From assembly GCA_019454045.1 (NCBI GenBank), contig SKCR01036131.1, positions 16,510-80,509 of the forward strand: DNA of 64,000 nucleotides, written 5' to 3'. Below the pieces are notes generated by a model. The model worked only from the letters and a program-made list of their open reading frames with translations. It was not told the origin of the DNA and made no database searches. Origin of the DNA: Zanthoxylum bungeanum (Eukaryota; Streptophyta; Magnoliopsida; Sapindales; Rutaceae). Numbering within the stretch: position 1 is the stretch's first letter; every line of letters begins with the position of its first letter. The position numbers and the translations under genes were made by a program. Shown here piece by piece: positions 1-10,653 of this stretch.

Positions 1-1815
1 ATGCCAATATATCCAATATATTGCCTACCCTTTTTCCTCTGAATCAACTAAGCCTTGGCTTTGGCACAACAAACTTAGTGATCCCAGTTAAGCGGAACCC
101 ATTGACCTTGGAAATCTTCATAATCAATGTCGATGGACAAGAAGTGATCTTGCATTTAGCCAACAAATCACAACTTGGACAAGACACCGATATGGAACAA
201 AGCCTTCATGATTCAAACACATCCTCGACGGACAAAGGTCTTGACTTTGGCCAACAAACTAGTGCATGTCTTGGATCTTGAGTAAGAACCATTCAATGGA
301 AGGAAAAACGCTTAATATTTTGTGAGAGTTTTTTCGCGTGTAATTGGCAACCAATTAATTATCTTTGTTAAGGTCTCATCATCATACACCCTTAAACATG
401 CATTCTAAACACATAATAAGGCGGGTATATAAATATAATAATGATATGCGGATGGATACTTAAACACATTGTTCCTAGAATAAGTCTCTCCATTTCCTCT
501 CTCCCGCTAGCACAAGTATTACTTCTACCCGATTACATAACACTTCTAAAGAAACCTCATTTACATTGAGGGGAATAGGTGAGAAAAGAAATACACAGAG
601 TCAAGAGGTAATAGGCTGGACACGCAGGTCCAATTAATAAATTCTAAATTTATTACAACAATTTCCAAAATTTCCCTCACCCATCTAATATCCATATGAT
701 ATACATTATTCATACATTGCATCCATGTATTCACACAAGCATGTTATCAATCAATCTAATCCAATTAATTAATCTGAATATTAATGACCATCCAATGTTC
801 AAACAACGATTTGATTTTGCGCGAGTCCAACTCGTTTTACGAATAAGTACTCAAAGTATGAATTCTTGAATTATACTAAACTGCAAAATTAAATCCAATT
901 CAATTTTTATTTAATACTAATTCATTATTTAATTCCAAATTAAATATTTACATTTTTTAATGTGCCTTTACGACTTAGATTCCAAATCTAATCGTTACGG
1001 GTCTCAAAGCCTGATTAACATCCAATGTTAATTTAATTAAAGTCCAATGGGCTTTTAATTAATTTCTTAAGGCATGGACTTTTGGTCAATATGGGTCAAA
1101 CCCAAATACCAAAGCCCATTTAAGGAATCACCCTTATTTGCCAAGAAACCAATTTATGCCCATTAGGCCCAATTAAAATTAAAGGTCCATTAAGTCATAA
1201 TTGGACTTTATGGATATGGTTTTGGGCCCAATTGGATCCAACCAATTAGCCTAAACCAAACTTGGCCCAACCAAGCCCATTAAGCCCAATTACAACTTTA
1301 CAAGCCCAATTCCAAATTTGGCCAAATTAATTAACTTACAAAATTCCAAATTTCACAATTAATTAATTTAAAGTGTATGCCATAATTAATTAACCAAATT
1401 AACATTTCCAAAATATTAATTCACTCAATTAATTATGCTCATTATCATCAACATATGTCCAACACATTTGAATAAATAAATCACATCATTTTCATGCTTC
1501 AATGTCACGGCATTATGGGGATTTCTTTGTCCGATTCGGTTTTAATCCAATTAAATCCTAAATCAACATTACCCAATGTTTTCCAACTCATCCAATGATC
1601 AAAAACACAAATCACCATGACTATTTAGGGCACTCATAGTTTCGGCCAAGCCTCAAATATTGGGGAAAAATTGATCCAATCAATATTTCATGAAATTGAT
1701 CATATACAACTTCAATACATCATCATTCAAGCATACTCAATCAATTAATTTTATCAAATCATGCTCAAATTGATTTTGCCCAAATTTTACCCTAACCAAG
1801 TTTCATTCTCAAAAT
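1..1815 (-). mobile_element. 5' leader of copia element E1 (body outside window)
   Basis: This stretch has no credible coding sequence. It parallels 47350-49121 almost end to end and 35540-37309 more loosely, and in all three cases it lies between gag and the primer-binding site of a minus-strand copia element. I therefore read it as the untranslated leader of an element whose gag-pol lies beyond position 1. It is rich in AATTAATT-type words and carries a GACTTTGGCCAACAA-like motif near 247-261 that recurs in the other two leaders. The short open frames here are not conserved between the copies. Confidence 0.8.
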
Positions 1816-1829
1816 GGCACAAGATACCA
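1816..1829 (-). other. Primer-binding site of E1
   Basis: On the minus strand it reads TGGTATCTTGTGCC, a decayed form of the plant initiator-tRNA(Met) primer-binding site TGGTATCAGAGC. It lies one base from the LTR that starts at 1831, exactly as in E2 (49122-49135) and A (37310-37322). Confidence 0.75.
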
Positions 1830-1830
1830 T

Positions 1831-3750
1831 TTTTGGGTTTCTAGTTTGTCCCAAGATCGAATTTCAAGCAAGAAACATATATGTGAAAACTAGTAAAAGC
1901 ATGGCGGAATCATACTTACAACGATCGGCTTTTGCGACGCGAGGAACATCAAAATCTTCAAGCTTTTCCTTCCTTGAAGTCTCGGCTTTGGGCTGATTTT
2001 TCTGCTCCATTTTCGGTCCAAGCTCCAAGCTTTCGAATGGTGATTCCAAGCTCACAAGTCAGTTTCCCTATCACCTTAGATGACCCTTTATATGCTAGCA
2101 TAGGAAAAATTGCCACAATCTTTCCTTGTTCTTGTTGTAATTTTCGGCCTAGCCAAAAATGGAGAAAGAAGAAAACATGGCCCTTGGCTGTGAGAAAGAG
2201 AGAAGATGTGAGGAAGATGAGATTAATTTGTGTATTTGGTTTTCCAAAAACCTAATACCAAATTCAAATTCCAAAAGTACAAGCAATAAAGCCATACAAC
2301 CACTTACATCAATCAATGAATAGTGACTGGTTGTCAATCACTCAAAGTGACAAGACATCCATCACTTGAATGATGAGTGATGTGATGCTTGATGTGACTT
2401 GTGGACCGCACTTGAATTCATAATGCGAGTGCGCCCGCAAACACTCCCGGGCTCAGGTTCGCTAATTCGAATTAACGAATTTTCTGTTGCGATGTAATTA
2501 AATCAAATTCAATTAAATAATTTTGCCTAGCAAAATTACTATTCACATTGCTAACGAATTAATTCTAAATTAACTCGTTCGCCCAAATTAAAATCTAATT
2601 TCAATTCCAGGTCGAAATCCAATTTCGTAAAATATATCTAATATATTATTTTATCGATTAATTCGAAATTAATCGTTCTCTCTCTTTAAATAATATTTTA
2701 TCCCAGATAAAATATCTCTGGAATTAATCCCAGATTAATTTTCTCTTTCATATAATTAATCCCAGATTAATAAAGTGCGAGTCATACATCATCGGTGAAT
2801 CTTCGGGAAGCGACCCATGAGATCCCCGGATATGTTGGCGGTAAATCCGGTCGTCGGACTATCTGAACACGTATGTACCTAGTACTACGTTTTTACCGAT
2901 TTACAAGACATGGTTGGCAGAAATATTCTTACTGGAATATGTGATCTATATCAGGTGTAGTATAGGCAGTATTGCGTATATCGATCCAGTATCATATGTC
3001 ACGTGCAAGGCCTGGGGCTGGAATTGTGTCTGCCCCGTACGAAGCACATATCGGATCTCTGTTAACTAGTCTCTATAATCGGATAAACATGACCTAGTCA
3101 TTTCATCCCGATAGCTGCAACATATAAGAGAACCAGTTCCGCATCCTACGTGATCATCATCTCCACTATGACTAGAGTGATACTTCCGTCTCGACATCAC
3201 ACCCAATACACTATGATTCGTTAAAGCCCTGGACGACCAAAACCAAAGTATATTGATTGTCGTAAGTATGAGCGATGCAAGTCTCAGGTTAAGACCAAAT
3301 ACACCTACCCTGATTCGGACTTCCATAGACACATAGTCATACTACCAATGGAATTCCGAGGGGTCTATCCAAAGCGAAGCTGTTTCCGTACCATCGGTAA
3401 ACACAACCTCCTATTACACTTGCATGAGTATCATATACCCAAATATATGAGAACTATGCCGTTATGCTCCCACAACGTGCACAAGTGTAATACTAGTCTA
3501 TTCCGCATTATCGCTGTCCAATCTCGATAATACTACGACTAGGGATATTTAATGATTAAACCTTTATGGATTGATACTGTCTCATATCATCTCAATCCGG
3601 AACTAATCATATGGACCTTTTATCATTTATACATCTTGGTAATCTAATTACAAATGATAAAAGAGCAATCTCATTTGTCACATAGTTAATTTTTACAACA
3701 ACACCATGATCTGTACAAATAGTGATGCTATGGGCCATAACTATCCAATA
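1831..3750 (-). mobile_element. 5' LTR of copia element E1 (LTR family 1)
   Basis: This 1.92-kb LTR aligns along its length with 49137-51133 and, in its right two thirds, with all other family-1 LTRs. The usual termini TG...CA are both mutated: the left end is TTTTGGG instead of TGTTGGG, and the right end is CCAATA instead of CCAACA, so it is an old copy. The palindrome ladder described in the findings lies at 2461-2772. A frame shared with five other LTR copies lies at 3066-3332 on the minus strand. The element is inserted in the 3' untranslated region of H. Confidence 0.85.
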
Positions 3751-3756
3751 TGACTT

Positions 3757-4215
3757 TCAACGGGTTAGGTAGAGTGAAGAATCCTGAGGACCTCCATCAA
3801 GTCCAGTCGACCAAAGCCAAATGACCTTCATTGAGTCAGATAGAATGAAGAATCACGAGGACCTCCATTAGGTCCAGTCGACCGAAGTCTCATGAACCTT
3901 CATCAGGTCCAGTCGACCGAAGCTTCCTACCTTTATCAGATCAGGTTGAGTGAATAACCTAAGGACCTCCATTAGATCGGGTAGAACGAAGAACCCCAAA
4001 GACATCCATTAGGTCCAGTCGACCAAAGTCTCTTAGACCTCCATCAAGTTCTGTCGATTGAGTCACCTAACCTTCAACAGGTCAGGTAGAGTATGGATCT
4101 CCATTAAGTCTAGTCGACCGAAGTCTCTTTGACCTCCTATCAGGTACAGCGTCAGGTCTAGTGGAGTGAAGACTATCATATACCTTCATTAGGTATAGTG
4201 GAGTGACGACTCTCA
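3757..4215 (+). repeat. Degenerate tandem array 1 in the 3' UTR of H
   Basis: A phrase close to GACCTCCATTAGGTCCAGTC followed by GACCGAAG recurs about every 40-50 bases, with drift and partial units. The same GGTC...GTCGAC vocabulary returns in the next two arrays, so all three probably grew from one ancestral unit. It is not coding. Confidence 0.7.
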
Positions 4216-4504
4216 AAGACTCGCATATAGCCTAAATGACTTGCTCGGACCATTATTTCAAACGACATTACAAGACCACCCTCCGAATCAGCCAATATGG
4301 TCTCCAACCGATAGGTATAAATGTCACTACCTTGTAAACATATTCATAATTTCATACGGGTAACGTCAAAGCCAAACGAGTTCCAATCGAAAAGATAATA
4401 TTGGCCAACTTCCAGATTCTATAAAAAAGTTCAAACAACCCAGTCTCCAGATGACAAATAAAAGTATTATTTCCTTGTTGCTAACCATGATTCGTGGTTT
4501 CAAG

Positions 4505-5340
4505 CTCATAGGGAATTTCATACGACATACATCAAGACTTGGACCTTCATCTAGTCCAGACGACATTAAAGACTCCCCCAACCCTTAGTTGGTTTGGTCG
4601 ACTAGAGAATATCTTGGCCTTCATCTGGTTCAGTCGACGGGAATAATCCCCATATAACTCAAGTCAAGTCGAGTCAAGACCTAGATCTTCATCTGGACAA
4701 AATGATATTGAAGACTCCCTTGACCCTTTGCTAGTCTGGTTGACAAGAGATTGTCTTGAACCTTCATCTAGCTCAGTCGATAGGAACATTCTCCATGACT
4801 CATGTCGAGTCCAGTCAAGACCTGGACCTTCATCTGGTCTAGATGATATTGAAGACTCCCCCGACCCTTGGCTAGTTTGGTCGACTAAAATTGTCCTAAA
4901 CCTTCATCTGGTTCAGTCAACGGGAACATTTCCCATGGCTCATGTCGAGTCAAGTTCAAGACTTGGACCTCCATCTGGTCCAGACGACATAGAAGACTCA
5001 TCTGGTCCTCTAGCCAGTCGAATAGAGATTATCCTGAACCTTTATTTGGTTCAGTCAACTAGGAACATTCTCCATGACTCGTGTCGAGTCGAGTTTAAGA
5101 CTTGGACCTTGATCTGGTCCAGATGACATTGATGACTCCCCCGACCCTTAGTTGGTTTGGTCGATTGGAGATTATCCAGGCCTTCATCTGGTCCATTCGA
5201 TGGGAACATCCCTTAATCTCTCATGTGGAGTCAATTTCAATACCCGACCTTCATATAGTCTAGACGAAGTTGAAGACTCCCTTGACCCTTAGTCGGTTTA
5301 GTCGGCTGGATATTGTACTAGCCTTCATCTGGTCGACTAA
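4505..5340 (+). repeat. Tandem array 2 in the 3' UTR of H, ~140-bp unit, six copies
   Basis: The marker GAAGACTCCC recurs near 4568, 4710, 4851, 4992, 5131 and 5272, a spacing of 139-142 bases. Each unit carries two forms of CTTCATCTGGTCCAG and a TTTGGTCGACT segment, so the unit itself seems to be a higher-order combination of shorter repeats. Copies differ by point changes and small indels. The long open frame across 4728-5126 comes from the near multiple-of-three period and is not a gene. Confidence 0.85.
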
Positions 5341-5424
5341 GGATCATCTCTAATAATTATTTATTTTCTTTAAATATGACCTTTGACATATCCAAGCTAC
5401 ATCAAAATCCAGATGAGGTCGTTT

Positions 5425-5768
5425 GAGGATCATCCTAGGTCAAAGTAACATCAACGCCGCTGTCCGGTCGATTGAGGATCATCCCAAGTGCAAGCTACAT
5501 CGACACCCAAGTCTAGTTGATCGAGGATCATCCTAGGTCCAAGCTACATCAACACCCAGGTCGGGTTGAACGAGGATCATCCTAGGTCTGAGTAACATCA
5601 ATGCCTAGGTCGGGTAGACCGAGGATCATCCCAGGTCCAAGCAACATCAACACCGAGGTCGGGTCGATCGAGTATTATCCTAGGGCCGAGCAACAATAAC
5701 AACTAGATCTGGTCGACTGAGGATCATCCTTGATATTTATTTAGTTTCATCAGTATGATATAACCTTG
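5425..5768 (+). repeat. Tandem array 3 in the 3' UTR of H, 49-bp unit, seven copies
   Basis: The marker GAGGATCATCC recurs at 5425, 5474, 5523, 5572, 5621, 5670 (here GAGTATTATCC) and 5719, a strictly constant 49-base spacing. The unit continues with TAGGTCCAAGCAACATCAAC and then CCAGGTCGGGTCGATC. A further isolated GAGGATCATCC occurs near 5810. Sequence drift without length change suggests an array that has stopped rearranging. Confidence 0.9.
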
Positions 5769-5941
5769 GACAGGTCCAAATTATATCAACGTCCAAGACT
5801 GGTCGGCTGAGGATCATCCCCGAATATGTACTTAGCTCTATCAACACGGTATGACCTTTAACAGGTCCAAACGACATCAACGTCTAGGTACGCTTGCGTA
5901 CTTTATGCATACCACAGACAATATGCTCATCGAATACTCTC

Positions 5942-5958
5942 CAAATTTGGGGAGAAAC
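5942..5958 (+). other. Polypurine tract of H
   Basis: The sequence CAAATTTGGGGAGAAAC directly precedes an LTR that begins TGTAAGGGCC. A purine run of this kind primes plus-strand DNA synthesis in LTR retrotransposons, and it sets H on the plus strand. Confidence 0.7.
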
Positions 5959-6629
5959 TGTAAGGGCCAAGGGCAAAATTATCATTTCACATCAGGCCCA
6001 ATATCAATGAAAACCCGTATACCTAATAGTATCCAGCCCTCAAGACTTGACCCTACTGAACAAAGCCCAATTCCATTAAACAGCCCATTAATGGGCCAAG
6101 GTTAGACCAAGGAATTGAACACATCTCACGCCCATATATCAGAGAAATCCCTCAAGACAACCCACTGATTTTCCAATAGCCAAACCAAAAAATATCTTAA
6201 TTACACCATGTGAGTAGCCGTTTTTTACACCGAAAAGTTTATCATTTCATTTATTAAAGAGACTCACCTCATAATTTCCTATGAATGGTGGCAGAATTCA
6301 GAATTAGGGGGGAGAGGTTTTTTCGCTCATACTTGAGCTCTCAAAGAGAGCATCCACTAAAAACTGGCGCACTGCCCTCACGGCAACCTACGGAGGTCAA
6401 GGTAACCATGAACCTTGCTCTTCCACTACTTTTCTCTCATCTTCACTACTGACTTTAGCTTCGAAGTGCCTACGGCACCCACCAAATCGGTGAGTAGGAA
6501 CTTCTCGCTCACTCTACCTTTATCTTGCAGGATCGTTAGAGCTCCCTTCACTGAAATTCTCGATTGTGGACCGCGTGCGAAAACCAGTGTCCACATTCAC
6601 TTTTTCATGCTATTAGAATTTTGTTGACA
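5959..6629 (+). mobile_element. 3' LTR of H
   Basis: It starts with TGTAAGGGCC right after the polypurine tract. It ends near ...GTTGACA (6629) or ...GACATCA (6632); the end cannot be fixed because the partner LTR is outside the window. The 70-codon frame at 6415-6627 has no recognisable domain. The sequence immediately right of it is a CACTA-like terminus. Confidence 0.6.
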
Positions 6630-6630
6630 T

Positions 6631-6960
6631 CACTACTGAAAAACATTGATTTATAACTATTTAAAACAGTAATAAAGGCCATTTTATAACTATTTTGTAA
6701 TAGTCATGTATCCATGTGTCCAAAAAACTTATGACTGTTATTTTTCTGTCATCTAACGATGACTGTTTTGTGTCATTATTATGTCTATTTTCAGTCATTA
6801 AATAACAACATACATCAATCATAAATTATTGACATTTAACATTCATTAAACGATGACATTCATATTCAATAAATAATGACAGTTTGCTATCATAAAAATG
6901 GCGTGAAATGGACAAAAATTGGCGACAATGAGTTTTAAATAATTAATTTAGCGGGAATTA
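6631..6960. mobile_element. CACTA (En/Spm)-like transposon terminus with subterminal repeats
   Basis: CACTACTGAAAAAC at 6631 matches the usual plant CACTA terminal form CACTACTRGAAAAA with one base missing. The following 300 bases repeat short words ATGAC, GTCAT and TATAACTATTT many times in both orientations, as subterminal transposase-binding regions of CACTA elements do. I did not find a matching inverted end to the right, so the element is probably truncated. Confidence 0.5.
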
Positions 6961-7902
6961 TTTTATTTTTTGGGCAAGTTTTTATTTTTAGATTTTTCTA
7001 AGAAATAATTTCATTAAACGAATAACAAAATATATATATATATATATGAATAAATTGCTTAATAAAATCATTATTATCATTTTTAATAAACATAAAATAC
7101 TAATCATGTCAAATACAAAAAAAATTAATATTAATATTAATATTTTTTCTTAATACAATGCTGTTAAAAAGTAGTAACCACTTTACTAATCAATATAATG
7201 GAACGAACAAAATTGATCCATTCCATTCGGACCTCATCCAATTATGTCTCAGTATAAGTGCTTTCTTGTTGAACTGTTATTGACAAAAATAAAAATAAAA
7301 AAAGTAAGTAGTACACTGAAATTAAAAAAAAAAATAAGAAAGCTTATATTGAAATTAAAAAAGACACTTTAGGAACCCAAAGAACACAACTCAAAACTTA
7401 TAGCACTAGCTCATACAAAATTGAAAGCTTATTGCAAGAATCAGAATTTAAAAAAAAATAAAATAAAAATCTTTGGCAGGGAAGTATGCAACTTATACTA
7501 AAGTGAGCCAAATTAGTGTAAGCAAAATTTAAACTCCTATTTCACATTAAAAATTCTAACAAAAAAAAAAACACATTATAATTATTAGATAAATTAACAC
7601 ACAGTTCAGACAGGCCGCAAGGGACGGCTCTAGTTCCAAGGCTTCAATAAAACTGTTCTCTTAGAGATTTTACATAATTTTAACAGTTGCCTTTCTTTTA
7701 TTTTTTTTTTAAGAAGATTAAATATTTTCCTATATATTACACATTCATCCCACCAAAATCCTAATTAAATGTATCCTTTAAGACTTAACATGTAACATTT
7801 TGTTTCCACTAGAAGAGTCAATTTAAGGCTATCAGTTGGGGATGCATGAATTGCCCATTTCACCCCACTAGAAAAACATCAAAATGATAACCAAATATTT
7901 CT
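6961..7902. other. AT-rich stretch without a recognised gene
   Basis: This region has low-complexity runs, including a TA dinucleotide run near 7031-7047 and several A or T homopolymers. It lies between the CACTA-like end and the recognisable LTR fragment of G. It may be transposon interior or a diverged part of the G LTR; I cannot decide. No coding frame is supported. Confidence 0.4.
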
Positions 7903-8779
7903 GAAGCACATTCAAAAACGGCCCTCCTTCACTTCTTGTCATGGCCGAATTCTACCTCTTTCACAACTCAAAAATTAATAACACAAAGATATGCTAATAT
8001 CAACAATAAGCTTCTATCATTATCAATCAAGCCTTCTTTCACTAATACACATTAAAATTACATACACCTTAATTTAGTCTAACTTCTAGGGTTTCTAAAG
8101 TTTGGGGATTCTTAATGTAATCAATTTCCTAGGCCATAATCTAACATAATTTAATCACAAATATACTAATAACATCAATCTATCATCAACTCATTAAAAT
8201 CTCTACTTTTTAGATTTGGGTCAAGATTTTCTTACCTCAAATTAATAATATTCTTCGACCAAATAAATTCCCAAGACTTGCTTGCTCCCTTATAAGCTTG
8301 TATGATTTTGATATGCACTTCATTCCACTTGAAATTTGGTTGGCGAGATGAAGAAAAATTCAAGGTGCTTTGCTAGGGATAGGTTCAACAAAGGGGTTAA
8401 AATGTGAGGCTTTGAGTTTTGTTTTTTGTTTTTGTTTATTTTGTTTCATTTTTTTTAAAAAAAATCCTTTAAACCATGTCTTGAAATATATAGGATTTTC
8501 TAGAAAATGGGGGGTTAGGCTGAAAATAACCATTAGCTAGTGGGTTTGGGCATGTATTTTTCATTTAGTAAAGGATCTAGGTGTAATTATTAATAAATAT
8601 GTCCTTTGTTTTTAGAGCTGGCCCACTAATAATGTCAGGACTATTAGGCCTATCTTTGATTTTGGCCTATTGGCCTACTAAGTAGTCTCCAACATTTTTC
8701 GTTAATGCTCGGAGAAAAAAAAATTTTTAAGTCATCAAGTTACGACTTTAGTTGAGCTGTAAAATTTCGAGTCATTACA
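7903..8779 (-). mobile_element. 3' LTR remnant of gypsy-like element G
   Basis: Bases 7903-8020 match 42780-42890, for example the shared CCTCCTTCACTTCT and ACACAAAGA segments, so the two regions are parts of a pair of LTRs. The right end GTCATTACA at 8779 is followed by the polypurine tract and a gypsy-type end-of-polyprotein sequence, which fixes G on the minus strand. The left portion of this LTR is missing or too diverged to recognise. Confidence 0.7.
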
Positions 8780-8820
8780 ATTCCCTCTCCCCTAAAATGA
8801 TTCGTCCTCGAATCAAAATA
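8780..8820 (-). other. Polypurine tract and end-of-pol signature of G
   Basis: On the minus strand this reads GATTCGAGGACGAATCATTT and then AGGGGAGAGGGAATTG up to the LTR. A GAGGACGAA-type motif followed by a purine-rich tract is common at the end of plant Ty3/gypsy polyproteins. Here it is the only trace of gypsy coding sequence I can recognise in G. Confidence 0.65.
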
Positions 8821-10648
8821 AATAAAGTATGTAACATATCTTTGTCCTCAGATCATATTGGCCCTGAAGCTTCCTCTTGATAGGAAAACAAAGAAGGACA
8901 AATCCTTTAATACTTTATCAGATTCTTAAATGGTCTCGAACGTTCGTGATGCTATCATATTCCTAAAACTGAATAGCCTATGGAAATGCAATCCTTGATC
9001 TTTGGGATGCGAGTTACTACCGTGCTATAGAATTTCTGAGAAATCTATCAAACCAGGTTCCTTACTCCTCAACCTAAAGTTACTTCGGTTAGTTCTATAT
9101 ATAGCGTATCTCACGAGAAAGGCCTATTCTAGCTAGGGAAACGTAATTCGCACATCTCCATTTCCAATCATTTCAAACCCTCACAATGACATAATAATTA
9201 CAAAATTAGGCTTGTATTTTACTAAAACTATTTATTTCTCAATTTGTAGCTTCCCGTAAAACCAATCATCTAGATCCTTCTTTGTCATAACCTATGTATG
9301 ATTCCTGCTAGCTGGGTGTCGTGCCACTATTTCTTTCTTTTGTTGTCATATCCTTATCTTCTTTAATACCAATCAAGTCTTAATGACCTTCATTTCCCTG
9401 CCTTTGAGCATACTTCACGTTCTTCACCTTTTGTTGTAATGTAGCCTCTTTAATGATCTCTCTAGTAAATAATGATGTATGCATTCAGCTAATGGCCAAT
9501 GTTTCTCTACTAATTTTTGAATCTACTGCACAACTTCCGTATTAGTTATAAACCTTAATTATATGAGAAGCTACTGCATTACTAATTCTTTCAAAAGACT
9601 ACATTACTTAAAATAATACCCTTAAATCGCATTCTACTATACATAATTTCTAGCTTATCTTACCTTGTTCTTGGTTTCTGGTATCACGTTACTCCTACTT
9701 ACAAAGTTAGCTCCCTTCCTTCTTTTTCATTGATACATTCTAATATTCCACCCACAATATCATCATCGATCAACTCGATCATATTCAATCATTACTTCCT
9801 TCACACTATCTCATTACCTTATAGATTTAACACATTTATTCTCTTGAAATCACATGCCCACCATTGTTAATCATGACACTTAAAACCTACCTTAAAGTTT
9901 GTTTGTTATAAGAACTTAGTAAGGTAGTAATGGTAGTTATGCTTATATGCGATCCTATGAATGCTTAATTATGCTTTTATTCTCATTCACATAAACTATG
10001 GGCATATTTCTTCTTGGTCCATGAAGATCCCTTCGTCTAAATCTATTGTGGTCTTATACCACTTCCATCTCGGAATATCTACACTTGATGACTCTCTGAT
10101 GATGTTCGATATTTTGTTATCGCCTGTCAATGAATAAGACACGGTATTACTTATTATGTGGTAACCTTACTCGGGGGGTACTATACCATATTCACTTTAG
10201 GGTTTTTATATGTTGTTATCATGAATTTGACTGAGAGGGAAATACATTATCTTGGAAAACTTATCAACTGTATTTTAAGTGAAATCTTACCTCTTTGGTC
10301 ATTGGTAAACTATCGTGAAGATTGCGGTTACCTCGTCTGGCTTACAACCTACAAACCTGAACTCTGAATTGTCCATATGTTTCTACTATACTGCTAGTAA
10401 ATTTTTTTGAGTCATGTTTTGTCTTATTCCTACCTGGGTGCACCAAGTGAGGGAGCATAAAAGTTGTACTACCAATTTTTCCCACATGTTTGTAACTGAT
10501 GGAATTTCGGCCGTATTTTGTCATCTAAGAAGCACACTGTCATACCTCTATAATACTTATCCTGCTGCACTTCTTCTTCATTTCTTGAATGGAAAAGTCT
10601 AATACTCTACGTCCTTAGTTATGTCTAACGCTATAGGCTAGATTTGTG
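8821..10648 (-). mobile_element. Internal region of G, left part, no recognisable pol
   Basis: Neither strand gives a frame with gag, protease, reverse transcriptase or integrase motifs. The two short frames near 10158-10602 have no domain I know. Element D interrupts this region at 10654 with a CAAAG duplication, and the internal region resumes at 18712. G may be a large non-autonomous derivative, or its pol may be too decayed to read. Confidence 0.5.
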
Positions 10649-10653
10649 CAAAG
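10649..10653. repeat. Left target-site duplication of D (CAAAG)
   Basis: CAAAG here and again at 18707-18711 flank D exactly at its TG and CA ends, so D is a bona fide insertion into the internal region of G. Confidence 0.9.

Larger units (their letters stand above)
3751..6629 (+). mobile_element. 3' part of a Tat/Ogre-like Ty3/gypsy element (H)
   Basis: The order of parts on the plus strand is tandem-repeat-rich untranslated DNA (3751-5940), a polypurine tract, and an LTR starting TGTAAGGGCC. Plant Tat-lineage gypsy elements, including Ogre, are known for hypervariable tandem repeats in the 3' untranslated region just before the 3' LTR, which fits. The coding part is not in the window; the LTR of E1 interrupts H at 3750. 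Lineage assignment is an inference, because no pol domain is available to confirm it. Confidence 0.65.

Noticed and set aside
1..300. 86-codon plus-strand frame at 21-281 as a possible host exon
   Set aside because: The same sequence in the other two leaders is not open, and the position matches an untranslated copia leader.
4728..5126. 132-codon plus-strand open frame
   Set aside because: It lies in the ~140-bp tandem array and its peptide repeats with the array unit (LVWSTKIVLNLHLVQSTGT-like); no domain is present.
7866..7880. CCACTAGAAAAAC considered as the second CACTA terminus
   Set aside because: It has the same orientation as the first end, not the inverted one, and no matching duplication is seen.
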